A stretch of 64,000 nt of DNA from Metaruminococcus_A sp050943475 (GTDB taxonomy: Bacteria; Bacillota; Clostridia; Oscillospirales; Ruminococcaceae): the NCBI GenBank assembly GCA_050943475.1, contig JBMNPF010000008.1, forward strand, positions 70,821-134,820, in the 5' to 3' direction. Below the pieces are notes generated by a model. That model saw nothing but the letters and a program-made list of their open reading frames with translations. It did not search any database and had not been told where the DNA came from. This document shows, in pieces, positions 41,058-47,733 of this stretch. Position 1 is the stretch's first letter; each line of letters opens with the position of its first letter. The position numbers and the translations under genes are program-made.

Positions 41058-41101
41058 GGTCAGTCGCAACCTCCTGACCTTAAACAAAACTACGAAAGGA
41101 C
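41058..41101 (+). promoter_or_regulatory. PreQ1-I-type riboswitch upstream of queT
   Basis: Six-bp stem GGTCAG (41058-41063) with CTGACC (41074-41079), a ten-base loop TCGCAACCTC, then an A-rich tail TTAAACAAAACTACGAAAGGA. This is the preQ1-I aptamer layout, in which the tail folds back on the loop as an H-type pseudoknot. The loop CCTC faces the AAAGGA ribosome site, so ligand binding should block translation of the queuosine-precursor transporter. Confidence 0.85.
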
Positions 41102-41109
41102 TTTTACAA

Positions 41110-41655
41110 ATGAAAAAAAACAAAACCCATTTTCTTACCGTGTCCGCTATCATTGCGGCTCTTTACTGTGTCGTAACCCTTGTTGTCGCCCCAATCGCGT
41201 TTGGGCCGGTGCAATTTCGCATCAGTGAAGTTTTTACTGTTCTGCCGCTTTTTTCGCTTGCCGCGGTACCAGGACTTACGGTTGGCTGCCTGCTTTCAAA
41301 TCTCATTGGCTTTATGCTTGGTATGAATCCGGCAGGACTAATCGATGCGCTTTTCGGAACTGCTGCCACCTTGATAGCAGCCACTATCACTTACTACATT
41401 GGGAAGAGCAGCAGCAAATGGCTAAAAATTATTTTTGCACCGCTTCCTCCTGTTTTGCTTAATGGGATTATTATAGGCGCCGAACTTACCGTGCTGAGCG
41501 GAGCCTTTTCCTGGGGCGCTTTCACAGCTTCGAGTATTTCGGTGGCTTTGGGAGAACTGGTGGTCTGCTACCCGCTTGGCGTACCGCTTATGCTCCTTCT
41601 TTTCAAAAAAGACGCCAAGGGCAACGTACTTTACCAGCAAATTTTTCAAGTTTGA
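41110..41655 (+). CDS. queT: QueT-family queuosine-precursor transporter (ECF S component)
   Basis: 181 residues with about six membrane helices. Family segments are the N-terminal FLTVSAIIAALYCVVTLVVAP, FGPVQFRISEVFTVLPLF (about 37-54) and AVPGLTVGCLLSNLIGFMLG (about 58-77). QueT proteins are substrate-binding S subunits that, with an energy-coupling factor module encoded elsewhere, import preQ0/preQ1 or queuine for tRNA queuosine. The preQ1-type riboswitch directly upstream supports this assignment independently. Translation starts 9 bases after the riboswitch-controlled AAAGGA. Confidence 0.93.
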   Translation: MKKNKTHFLTVSAIIAALYCVVTLVVAPIAFGPVQFRISEVFTVLPLFSLAAVPGLTVGCLLSNLIGFMLGMNPAGLIDALFGTAATLIAATITYYIGKSSSKWLKIIFAPLPPVLLNGIIIGAELTVLSGAFSWGAFTASSISVALGELVVCYPLGVPLMLLLFKKDAKGNVLYQQIFQV

Positions 41656-41725
41656 GTTGCATTTATTTCCATCTATGGTAAAATAATAATCAGAAGGAAT
41701 GTTTGTATAAAGTGGAGGTCTTTAT

Positions 41726-41857
41726 ATGAAAACTTTACTCAAGATTATTGCCATTGTAGGTTCTGCAGCATTGCTGTTTAAAGCAGTTCAGGTTTTAATT
41801 GACGTAATTTACGAGCAGAGCAACCAACGCTATATTACAGTAGAAGACGACAATTAA
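41726..41857 (+). CDS. Small single-pass membrane protein, 43 aa
   Basis: Short gene with ATG after TGGAGGT. The N-terminal half is basic then hydrophobic (MKTLLKIIAIVGSAALLF), then amphipathic (KAVQVLIDVIYEQSN), ending in an acidic tail TVEDDN. One membrane helix with the acidic tail probably cytoplasmic or outside, undetermined. Separated from queT by 70 bases and followed at once by a strong terminator, so it is an independent small-protein gene. Family not recognised. Positive evidence is the ribosome site, the terminator and coherent topology. Confidence 0.7.
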   Translation: MKTLLKIIAIVGSAALLFKAVQVLIDVIYEQSNQRYITVEDDN

Positions 41858-41858
41858 T

Positions 41859-41895
41859 AAAATAACCGCCTTTTCAAAAGGCGGTTATTTTTTAT
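41859..41895 (+). terminator. Terminator after the 43-aa gene
   Basis: Near-perfect palindrome: AAATAACCGCC pairs with GGCGGTTATTT around a TTTTCAAAA tip, followed by a T-run. Two bases after the stop codon. Confidence 0.9.
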
Positions 41896-42014
41896 TAATT
41901 TTATAGACGAAAATTGCCTTATAACTTTTTACAAATATTTATAAAAACAAGAAAAAATTTGTATTTTCAAGGGCATTCTAGTTTTTGCCCGTTGGGAATA
42001 CCCAAATCTTTGAA

Positions 42015-42569
42015 TTATATTTTTCTGTATGCTTTGTATGCTTTAAGAATTATTTTTAAATTTTCATCTAGCGCATGTGCCCCATCCAATCGAATCACTT
42101 TGCATTTAAGAGATTTTATCCATCGTTCATGTTGTTGTAATGTGCAACTACCGATTCCAAAATCGTATCCCGCAATGTCGTTTAAAAATTTTTGATGTCC
42201 CGCATACATGTCTCCACCTTTCAAGATACGCTCACCGAACAAATCCAATTCGCGGGCATGAACACGCTTCATGCGAACTTGTGCATCCGTATGTAAGTAG
42301 ACAACCAACTCAAAAAAAGGATCAAAATGTTCGTGAAACGAATTCATAGAACCAGCCATTACAAAATGGATGCTGGTCGATATTGCATCCATTAAGCGAT
42401 CAATTTTCTCAGTTTTTGAATACATTGCAGAAAAAGGAATCTCTGTATCTTTCCGCCAAATGTATTCATCAATGTCCACAAAGGTGTAGCCTAATTCATT
42501 GGCTAATAATTTGCCAAGTGTCGTTTTTCCCGCTCCCGAGGAACCCATTATCATAATGCCAGTTGCCAA
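42015..42569 (-). CDS. P-loop nucleotide kinase-like ATPase (shikimate/adenylate-kinase-like)
   Basis: 184 residues with a Walker A motif GSSGAGKTTLGKLLANELG near the N-terminus, then YTFVDIDEYIW, typical of shikimate/gluconate/adenylate-kinase-like P-loop proteins, and ELVVYLHTDAQVRMKRVHARE (a lid-like Arg region) at about 88-108. Substrate unknown. The TTG at 42569 is 6 bases after GAGGTG. The GTG at 42578 would lie inside that site. It is visibly more AT-rich than the flanks and so is its plus-strand neighbour after tRNA-Leu, which hints at acquisition. Confidence 0.8.
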   Translation of the reverse strand: MATGIMIMGSSGAGKTTLGKLLANELGYTFVDIDEYIWRKDTEIPFSAMYSKTEKIDRLMDAISTSIHFVMAGSMNSFHEHFDPFFELVVYLHTDAQVRMKRVHARELDLFGERILKGGDMYAGHQKFLNDIAGYDFGIGSCTLQQHERWIKSLKCKVIRLDGAHALDENLKIILKAYKAYRKI

Positions 42570-42578
42570 TTGATGCAC

Positions 42579-42872
42579 CTCGTTAAATTGCGATTTATTG
42601 ATTCATATGTTTATATTATAGCATTCATATATAAATTTTTCTATTATTTCTCGATATTTGTACGAGATAGCAATGTCGGTCGCACAGGCTTTATCCGTCG
42701 CCATTGACAATTGTGTCTGGCTCTTTGTATTGGCCGACAAGCGGGTGAAAACACGGGAACTTTCGCCCTCGCATATTATGTTTTTTATATCTATCCGTAT
42801 CGTCTTATATATTCACAAGACACCTATATGCTTTTCATCCTAACCTTTTCACATATTCTGAAGAAAAAATAC
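42579..42872. other. AT-rich intergenic interval, no gene recognised
   Basis: Two short plus-strand open frames (42658-42843 and 42711-42926) lack ribosome sites and recognisable products. Apart from the tRNA-Leu promoter at its right end I see nothing. Confidence 0.6.
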
Positions 42873-42901
42873 TTGCTTTTTTTAGAGAAACCGTTTATAA
42901 T
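42873..42901 (+). promoter_or_regulatory. Promoter of tRNA-Leu
   Basis: -35 TTGCTT (42873-42878), 17-base spacer, -10 TATAAT (42896-42901), 15 bases before the mature 5' end. Confidence 0.8.
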
Positions 42902-42916
42902 TAATATCCGTAATGT

Positions 42917-43003
42917 GCCGGTGTGATGGAATTGGCAGACGTGCTGGACTCAAAATCCAGTGGTAGCGATACCGTACCGGTTCGACCCCGGTCACCGGCA
43001 CCA
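42917..43003 (+). tRNA. tRNA-Leu (CAA anticodon), CCA encoded
   Basis: 87 bases including CCA. The acceptor GCCGGTG pairs with CACCGGC, with discriminator A. The anticodon arm CTGGA-CTCAAAA-TCCAG has anticodon CAA (reads TTG). A long variable arm (TGGTAGCGATACCG) and T-arm CCGGTTCGACCCCGG follow. A class II leucine tRNA. The last A of CCA is the first base of a 23-bp inverted repeat. Confidence 0.95.
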
Positions 43004-43055
43004 AAATTTGACGCCAATAGTAACATAATAAGTGTTACTATTGGCGTCAAATTTT
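43003..43055. terminator. 23-bp perfect inverted repeat directly after tRNA-Leu
   Basis: Arms 43003-43025 and 43033-43055 are exact reverse complements, with a seven-base loop TAATAAG. It starts with AAAATTTGACGCC and ends in ATTTT, so it can act as a terminator for tRNA-Leu. The length and perfection are unusual for that task. Confidence 0.7.
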
Positions 43056-43089
43056 CTGTAAATTATTTATGTGAGGAGAGAAAAACGGC

Positions 43090-43848
43090 ATGGATTTCAG
43101 AAAAATATTTGATACGATACCTGAACAGTTTGACAAGTACAGGCCTCGTTATTGTGCTGAGCTTTTTACTGATTTAATTGCTTACGCTAAAATTGGACCT
43201 GAGAAAACTGTGCTAGAACTCGGCCCCGGTACCGGCCAGGCAACTGACCCGATACTTAATACAGGTTGCAATTACAATGCTGTTGAACTCGGTGAGCATT
43301 TATATGAGGTGATGAAACGCAAATATGGTCATTATTCAAATTTTAACATTGTAAATGATGACTTCATTACCCATGATTTTAACGATCAAAAATTTGATAT
43401 GATTTATTCTGCAGCAACGATTCAATGGATTCCGGAAGAAGTTGCATTTTCTAAGACCTTTAACCTTTTAAAGCCAGGTGGGACATTGGCAATGATGCTG
43501 ACGAAAGCCGATTATAAAACACCAAATGAAGACCTGTACCGTAAAATCCAACAAGTATATTCTGAATATTTCAAACCGGAAACCGAATATAAATACGATG
43601 CATTTAACTACTCCAATATAGTCGATTACGGATATGTGAATTTTGAGCAACGCGAATATTATGGAAAACGTGAATTTACTGCGGACGAATACGCGGCGTT
43701 TAGTGGTACTCATTGTGACCATATTGTGATCCCAGAACCTTATAAAAGTAAATTCTTTAACGGGCTCAAAGAGGCAGTATTGAATGCTGGAAACAAGATC
43801 GTATTTCATGATACATTTATTTTATTTTTGGCAAAGAAGCCATTGTAA
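43090..43848 (+). CDS. Class I SAM-dependent methyltransferase
   Basis: 252 residues. SAM motif I is VLELGPGTGQATDPIL (about 39-54), then YNAVELGEHLYEVMKRKYG (about 60-78), IVNDDFITHDFNDQKFDMIYSAATIQWIPEEVA (about 85-117) and LLKPGGTLAMML (about 123-134). It belongs to the same broad branch as YcgJ/Tam-like enzymes, substrate unknown. The ATG follows GTGAGGAGAG. Codon use is clearly AT-richer than surrounding genes and it sits immediately downstream of a tRNA gene, a common integration position, so horizontal origin is likely though no integrase is present. Confidence 0.85.
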   Translation: MDFRKIFDTIPEQFDKYRPRYCAELFTDLIAYAKIGPEKTVLELGPGTGQATDPILNTGCNYNAVELGEHLYEVMKRKYGHYSNFNIVNDDFITHDFNDQKFDMIYSAATIQWIPEEVAFSKTFNLLKPGGTLAMMLTKADYKTPNEDLYRKIQQVYSEYFKPETEYKYDAFNYSNIVDYGYVNFEQREYYGKREFTADEYAAFSGTHCDHIVIPEPYKSKFFNGLKEAVLNAGNKIVFHDTFILFLAKKPL

Positions 43849-43897
43849 TATTGTCCTTATGCCTTTTAGCGAAAAGTCGTAAGAAATATGTATTCGT

Positions 43898-43949
43898 ATT
43901 AATATAAAAACAGGCACGGAATACACTCCGTGCCTGTTTTTATATTAAT
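43898..43949. terminator. Bidirectional terminator between the methyltransferase and cysK
   Basis: Perfect 23-bp arms (43898-43920 with 43927-43949), six-base loop, A- and T-rich ends. The cysK stop codon lies in the right arm. Confidence 0.9.
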
Positions 43950-44874
43950 CCTGAAACAGCGGCGTCGAAAAATACCGCTCACCGGTATCCGGTAAAATGG
44001 TTACTACCCGCTTGCCCTTACCAAGCTGCTGCGCCATTTTTATGGCAGCGGCAACATTGGAACCGCTTGAAATCCCGCAGAGGATTCCTTCTTCCCGTGC
44101 AAGGCGTTTCGCCACATTCAGCGCCTCATCATCGGTAATGGTAATGGTCTTATCATAAATCTTCATATTGAGGTTATCCGGAATCAAGCCGTCGCCAATT
44201 CCCATCTGCAAATGGGTTCCAATGCTGCCGCCGGAAAGAATTGCCGCATGCTCCGGCTCCACTGCCCAAATTGCAATGTCTGGAAACTGATTTTTGAGAA
44301 CCTCTCCAATGCCGGAAATGGTGCCGCCGGTACCAACACCAGAACAAAAGCCGTGAATTGGTCCTTCCGCCTGCTCCAAAATTTCAACTGCTGTGTGGTA
44401 TTTATGCACCAACGGGTTGTCTGGATTGGTAAACTGCTGCGGAATAAAGACGTTTGGATCCCCTGCGGCAATTTCCTCTGCACGGCGGAGACAATCTGCA
44501 ATACATTTTCCAATATCGCCGTCATCATGCACCAACACCACTTCGGCTCCATAGTGCTTAACCAGGAACCGGCGTTCCTCACTGACCGAATCCGGCATGA
44601 CAATAATCACTTTATAACCGCGTACTGCACCAACCAACGCTAAACCAATGCCCTGATTGCCGCTCGTCGGCTCCACAATAGTCGTACCCGGGCCAATCAA
44701 TCCCTTCTTTTCCGCTTCGATAATCATATTATAAGCCGTACGGGTTTTAATGGAACCGCCAATATTGACGCCTTCGTATTTGACAATGATCTCGGCGTCA
44801 TTTTCCCCCGTCATGTGATTCAGCCGAATCATAGGAGTATGTCCAAGTGCATCAAGGATGGTATTATAAATCAA
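43945..44874 (-). CDS. cysK: Cysteine synthase family PLP enzyme (O-acetylserine sulfhydrylase-like)
   Basis: 309 residues of fold-type II. The PLP Lys43 lies in VNIGGSIKTRTAYNMI, the substrate loop is PTSGNQGIGLALVGAVRGY (about 69-87), the phosphate-binding loop GVGTGGTISG (about 177-186), and the C-terminal segment GILCGISSGSNVAAA. It would make cysteine from O-acetylserine and sulfide. Two positions differ from the usual CysK: SIKTR replaces S-[IV]-K-D-R, and TSGNQG replaces TSGNTG. The start is TTG (AAGGAAA upstream). The downstream end of a possible two-gene unit with the SDR gene 80 bases upstream. No cysE nearby. Confidence 0.88.
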   Translation of the reverse strand: MIYNTILDALGHTPMIRLNHMTGENDAEIIVKYEGVNIGGSIKTRTAYNMIIEAEKKGLIGPGTTIVEPTSGNQGIGLALVGAVRGYKVIIVMPDSVSEERRFLVKHYGAEVVLVHDDGDIGKCIADCLRRAEEIAAGDPNVFIPQQFTNPDNPLVHKYHTAVEILEQAEGPIHGFCSGVGTGGTISGIGEVLKNQFPDIAIWAVEPEHAAILSGGSIGTHLQMGIGDGLIPDNLNMKIYDKTITITDDEALNVAKRLAREEGILCGISSGSNVAAAIKMAQQLGKGKRVVTILPDTGERYFSTPLFQD

Positions 44875-44954
44875 AAAAGGTTTCCTTCTTTCTACTAAAT
44901 TTACAGGTAAATCCGGCCAGTCTGCGGAAGCCCCGGCCCAATTCTCTGTTTTAT

Positions 44955-45731
44955 TTATATGCAGGTAAACGCACCGTCAACCACGAAATCCGAACCAGTG
45001 GTAAACGAGCTTGCATCCCCCGCAAGGTAAACAGCAATGGCCTGAAGCTCATCCGGGCGGCCCATGCGGTGAAGCGGTGCAACCGCGTTCCACTGTTCAA
45101 TCAACGGTTTCAGGCTGGGCGAATTCAAGGTGAGCTCGGTGCCAATATATCCAGGGCTGATGGAATTGACCCGTACATTTTTCATAGCCCACTCCACTGC
45201 CAGCGATTTGGTGAGCTGGATAACGCCCGCTTTTGACGCATTGTAGGAACACTGCGGCTGCGGGAAATTGACAATGTGCGCAGACATGGACGCGGTATTG
45301 ATGATGGAACCGCCTCCCTGTTTGATCATCACCCGGCCGGCAGCCTGCGCGGTGAGGAACACACCGGTGAGGTTAATGTCGGTAACCTTCTTCCAATCCT
45401 CGTAGCTCATTTCCTCCGCCGGAATATTTTTACAAATACCTGCATTGCAGAACGCCACATCCAAGCGGCCGAAACGCTCGGTAATTTTTTCAATCATGGC
45501 GTTAACGTCGTCCGGGACGGTTACATCCGCCCTTACTGCAAACAATTCCTGGCCTGTTTTGAGGGCAATTTCAACCGCCGTTTTTTCCGCTTCCTCAAAA
45601 TCAACGTCTACAAGGGCGACATCTGCTCCGGCCTCTGCGAGCGCCGTAGCAATGCTTTTACCAATTCCTCTCGCCCCGCCGGTAACAAAGGCCTTTTTGC
45701 CGTTCAGGCTCATTTTTTCCAGAATTCCCAT
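44955..45731 (-). CDS. Short-chain dehydrogenase/reductase (polyol/ketose reductase-like)
   Basis: 258 residues. The NAD(P) motif is VTGGARGIGKSIA (about 16-28), the structural NAG motif FCNAGIC (about 92), the catalytic Ser in NTASMSAH (about 146) and Tyr-x3-Lys in CSYNASKAG (about 159-167), with SPGYIGTEL after it. The segment IVNFPQPQCSYNASKAG resembles sorbose/L-xylulose/mannitol-type reductases. The substrate remains open. The ATG at 45731 follows AGAGGTG, and an earlier in-frame ATG is three codons upstream. Followed by cysK on the same strand. Confidence 0.88.
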   Translation of the reverse strand: MGILEKMSLNGKKAFVTGGARGIGKSIATALAEAGADVALVDVDFEEAEKTAVEIALKTGQELFAVRADVTVPDDVNAMIEKITERFGRLDVAFCNAGICKNIPAEEMSYEDWKKVTDINLTGVFLTAQAAGRVMIKQGGGSIINTASMSAHIVNFPQPQCSYNASKAGVIQLTKSLAVEWAMKNVRVNSISPGYIGTELTLNSPSLKPLIEQWNAVAPLHRMGRPDELQAIAVYLAGDASSFTTGSDFVVDGAFTCI

Positions 45732-45909
45732 ACTGCGCACCTCTTTCTATTCTTGGTTGTATGTTTGTTTGATGAATCCGTTTTGCAGCAATTTCCAGGA
45801 CCATGCAGCAGAACCCACAAACGGTTCGGGAGACTACAAAGCATTGCCAATATTATACCCCACTTGCCAAATCCTGTAAAGGTCTTAACGGCGGTTTGCA
45901 AAAACAATC

Positions 45910-45937
45910 ACTCACTGGAACCCTCCGCCATATAATA
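45910..45937 (+). promoter_or_regulatory. Candidate mother-cell (SigK/SigE-like) promoter of the collagen-like gene
   Basis: CATATAATA (45929-45937) fits the SigK -10 pattern CATA-N3-TA, with AC at 45910-45911 seventeen bases upstream. No good SigA -35 is present. A leader hairpin TAAAGCCG / CGGCTTTA follows at 45941-45965. Confidence 0.5.
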
Positions 45938-45988
45938 CGGTAAAGCCGTATGGACTCCGGCTTTATTTTCTCAGGGAGGTATGCATAT

Positions 45989-46957
45989 ATGAATGTTTAT
46001 AAAGGCAGCAACAGGTGTGGATACGACGGCGATTGCAGATGCGAATCGTGCTGCTATACCATTGGCCAAGGCCCACAAGGACCGCAAGGGCCGCAGGGCG
46101 TTCAGGGCCCGCAGGGGCCACAGGGACCACAAGGCATTCCGGGGCCGCAAGGCCCGCAAGGGACCGCTGCCTCAGTTTCGGTTGGTACCGTCACAACAGG
46201 AGCACCGGGTACAAGCGCTTCTGTCACCAACTCCGGTACATCCCAGAATGCCGTTCTGAACTTTACAATTCCACGGGGCGATACCGGTCCAACCGGTTCT
46301 CAGGGAATTCAGGGGCCCGTCGGCAGTACCGGAGCAACGGGCGCTACAGGAGCTATCGGACCGACTGGCCCAACCGGCGCTGCCGGAACTGGAGCTACCG
46401 GGCCCACGGGTCCAACAGGACCGACCGGTGCCACCGGTGCAACGCCGACTGTTTCCATTGGCACCGTAACCTTAGGGGTGCCAGGAAGTGCACCGGCTGT
46501 CACCGTATCCGGTACCGCATCAAATGCAGTTCTCAACTTTACCCTTCCAAAAACGGTCGCTCCTGCATATGGCGGATTTTATTCAGACTCCGCACAAACA
46601 CTAACAGGAGCCGATGCTTCAATCACCTTTGACAACAGCGTCACTCCAACCGGTGTCGCCTTAGGCGCGGATAATTCAACCATTACCTTTGCCGATGCCG
46701 GCACCTATCAGGTCTCTTACCATGTAACTCCAGCTTCGGGTGTCACCGCAGGCGATACCGTACGCTTGATAACACTCCCATTTGCTACCGTTCCAGGATC
46801 TACCCATCTGTTAGCCAATGGGCAGTCATCCGCTGGAATTGTATTTCTCACAGTAACAGCCGGACAACAGCTGCGTATTGTCACGTCGGTCAATGGCGCT
46901 GTTACTTTAGCCGCCGGAAGCACCAACGCATCCATAAACATTATCAAAATTGCATAA
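45989..46957 (+). CDS. Collagen-like (BclA-type) probable exosporium protein
   Basis: 322 residues. The N-terminal 27 residues hold five cysteines (CGYDGDCRCESCC). A collagen-like stretch of GPQ-type triplets follows (28-59), a 35-residue beta unit (62-96), a second collagen-like stretch dominated by G-x-T/G-A-T (97-152), a second copy of the beta unit (155-188), then a 130-residue C-terminal domain (YGGFYSDSAQTLTGADASI...) resembling the trimeric jelly-roll of BclA/exosporium glycoproteins. The Thr in GAT/GPT triplets are typical glycosylation sites. No signal peptide, as for spore-surface proteins made inside the mother cell. The ATG at 45989 lies 10 bases after AGGGAGG. Confidence 0.9.
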   Translation: MNVYKGSNRCGYDGDCRCESCCYTIGQGPQGPQGPQGVQGPQGPQGPQGIPGPQGPQGTAASVSVGTVTTGAPGTSASVTNSGTSQNAVLNFTIPRGDTGPTGSQGIQGPVGSTGATGATGAIGPTGPTGAAGTGATGPTGPTGPTGATGATPTVSIGTVTLGVPGSAPAVTVSGTASNAVLNFTLPKTVAPAYGGFYSDSAQTLTGADASITFDNSVTPTGVALGADNSTITFADAGTYQVSYHVTPASGVTAGDTVRLITLPFATVPGSTHLLANGQSSAGIVFLTVTAGQQLRIVTSVNGAVTLAAGSTNASINIIKIA

Positions 46958-46960
46958 CAG

Positions 46961-46988
46961 AAAAAGGCACGGGGCGCCGTGCCTTTTT
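46961..46988 (+). terminator. Terminator after the collagen-like gene
   Basis: 12-bp stem (46961-46972 with 46977-46988), four-base loop GGCG, flanked by A- and T-runs. Confidence 0.9.
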
Positions 46989-47023
46989 TGCCGTTTCAAT
47001 TTTCTATGAAAACAAAGTACTGC

Positions 47024-47052
47024 TGGAAAGATAACGCCATTTCGGATATAAT
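47024..47052 (+). promoter_or_regulatory. Promoter of the second thioredoxin gene
   Basis: -35-like TGGAAA (47024-47029), 17-base spacer, -10 TATAAT (47047-47052), 40 bases before the start codon. Confidence 0.6.
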
Positions 47053-47091
47053 AAAGAAAAAAGGATCTTAAATTGCAACGGAGGGATTCAA

Positions 47092-47418
47092 ATGGCGGTT
47101 CTCAATCTCACAAAAGACAATTTTCAAAACGAAGTTATGGAAGCAGATGTTCCCGTTATTGTCGATTTCTGGGCGACATGGTGCGGTCCCTGCAAAATGC
47201 TCTCCCCCATTCTGGAGGAAATTGCCGAAGAGGCAAACGGAAGCATTAAAGTCGGCAAAGTCAACATTGACGACGAAATGGAGCTTGCTGCCCAATATAG
47301 CGTTATGGCGGTTCCGGCTGTCATGGTCGTAAAACACGGGGAGATTGCAGCTGCGGCCGTTGGTTTCAAACCCAAAGAGGAAATTCTCAAACTTTTAGAA
47401 GAACCGGAAAAACAATAA
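47092..47418 (+). CDS. trxA: Thioredoxin (second copy)
   Basis: 108 residues. The active site WCGPC (Cys31, Cys34) is in VDFWATWCGPCKM and the cis-Pro in AVPAVMVVKHGE. It begins MAVLNLTKDNFQNEV, closer to housekeeping TrxA than the operon copy at 22657-22968. Monocistronic with own promoter and a terminator at 47433-47467. GGAGGG lies upstream. General disulfide reductant in the cytoplasm; its reductase is not in the window. Confidence 0.95.
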   Translation: MAVLNLTKDNFQNEVMEADVPVIVDFWATWCGPCKMLSPILEEIAEEANGSIKVGKVNIDDEMELAAQYSVMAVPAVMVVKHGEIAAAAVGFKPKEEILKLLEEPEKQ

Positions 47419-47432
47419 ACATTTATAAGAAA

Positions 47433-47467
47433 ACAAAATCCCGCTGAAATTCAGCAGGATTTTTGTT
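47433..47467 (+). terminator. Terminator after the second thioredoxin
   Basis: Stem with GCTGA/TCAGC and AATCC/GGATT halves around an AAT loop, followed by TTTTTGTT. Confidence 0.75.
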
Positions 47468-47733
47468 CTGTTAGGAACTTTGTTTTGCCGTTCACCAATA
47501 ATCTTCGCCAAGTAACAGCCTTGGTTATGCAGAGTGTTAAGCGGCAATCATCATATATTTCCAAGCAGCGTACCACTTATCCTTTTTTATTTTATTTAAG
47601 CGACTTCCAAATATCCTGAAACGTCAATATTTTCTACGCACAATTTTAAAGAAAGGCTATATGCAAAAGGTGAGCTCTTTGCTAAAAAAGCCGTGGCGTT
47701 TCGTACAGGAAACGCCACGGACTTTCACAAATT
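47468..47733. other. Intergenic interval between thioredoxin and the first MATE gene
   Basis: No gene seen. Contains only the MATE terminator at 47691-47720. Confidence 0.6.
47691..47720 (-). terminator. Terminator of the first MATE gene
   Basis: Perfect 12-bp stem (47691-47702 with 47709-47720), six-base loop, followed on the minus strand by CTTTTTT. Confidence 0.85.

Noticed and set aside
42658..42926. Short plus-strand open frames before tRNA-Leu
   Set aside because: No ribosome site, they run over the tRNA promoter, and the products look random.
44875..44954. Possible T-box or SAM riboswitch before cysK
   Set aside because: Only 80 bases separate cysK from the upstream SDR gene, and neither a T-box nor an S-box core is present.
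46060..46460. Tandem short repeats that could be mistaken for a repeat array or CRISPR
   Set aside because: The 9-base periodicity encodes Gly-x-y triplets of a collagen-like protein. There are no spacers or palindromic repeats.
46015..46632. Out-of-frame 205-codon frame in the collagen-like gene
   Set aside because: It arises from the repetitive GC-rich triplets of the collagen region in another frame; rich in Arg, Ser and Tyr, and lacks a ribosome site.
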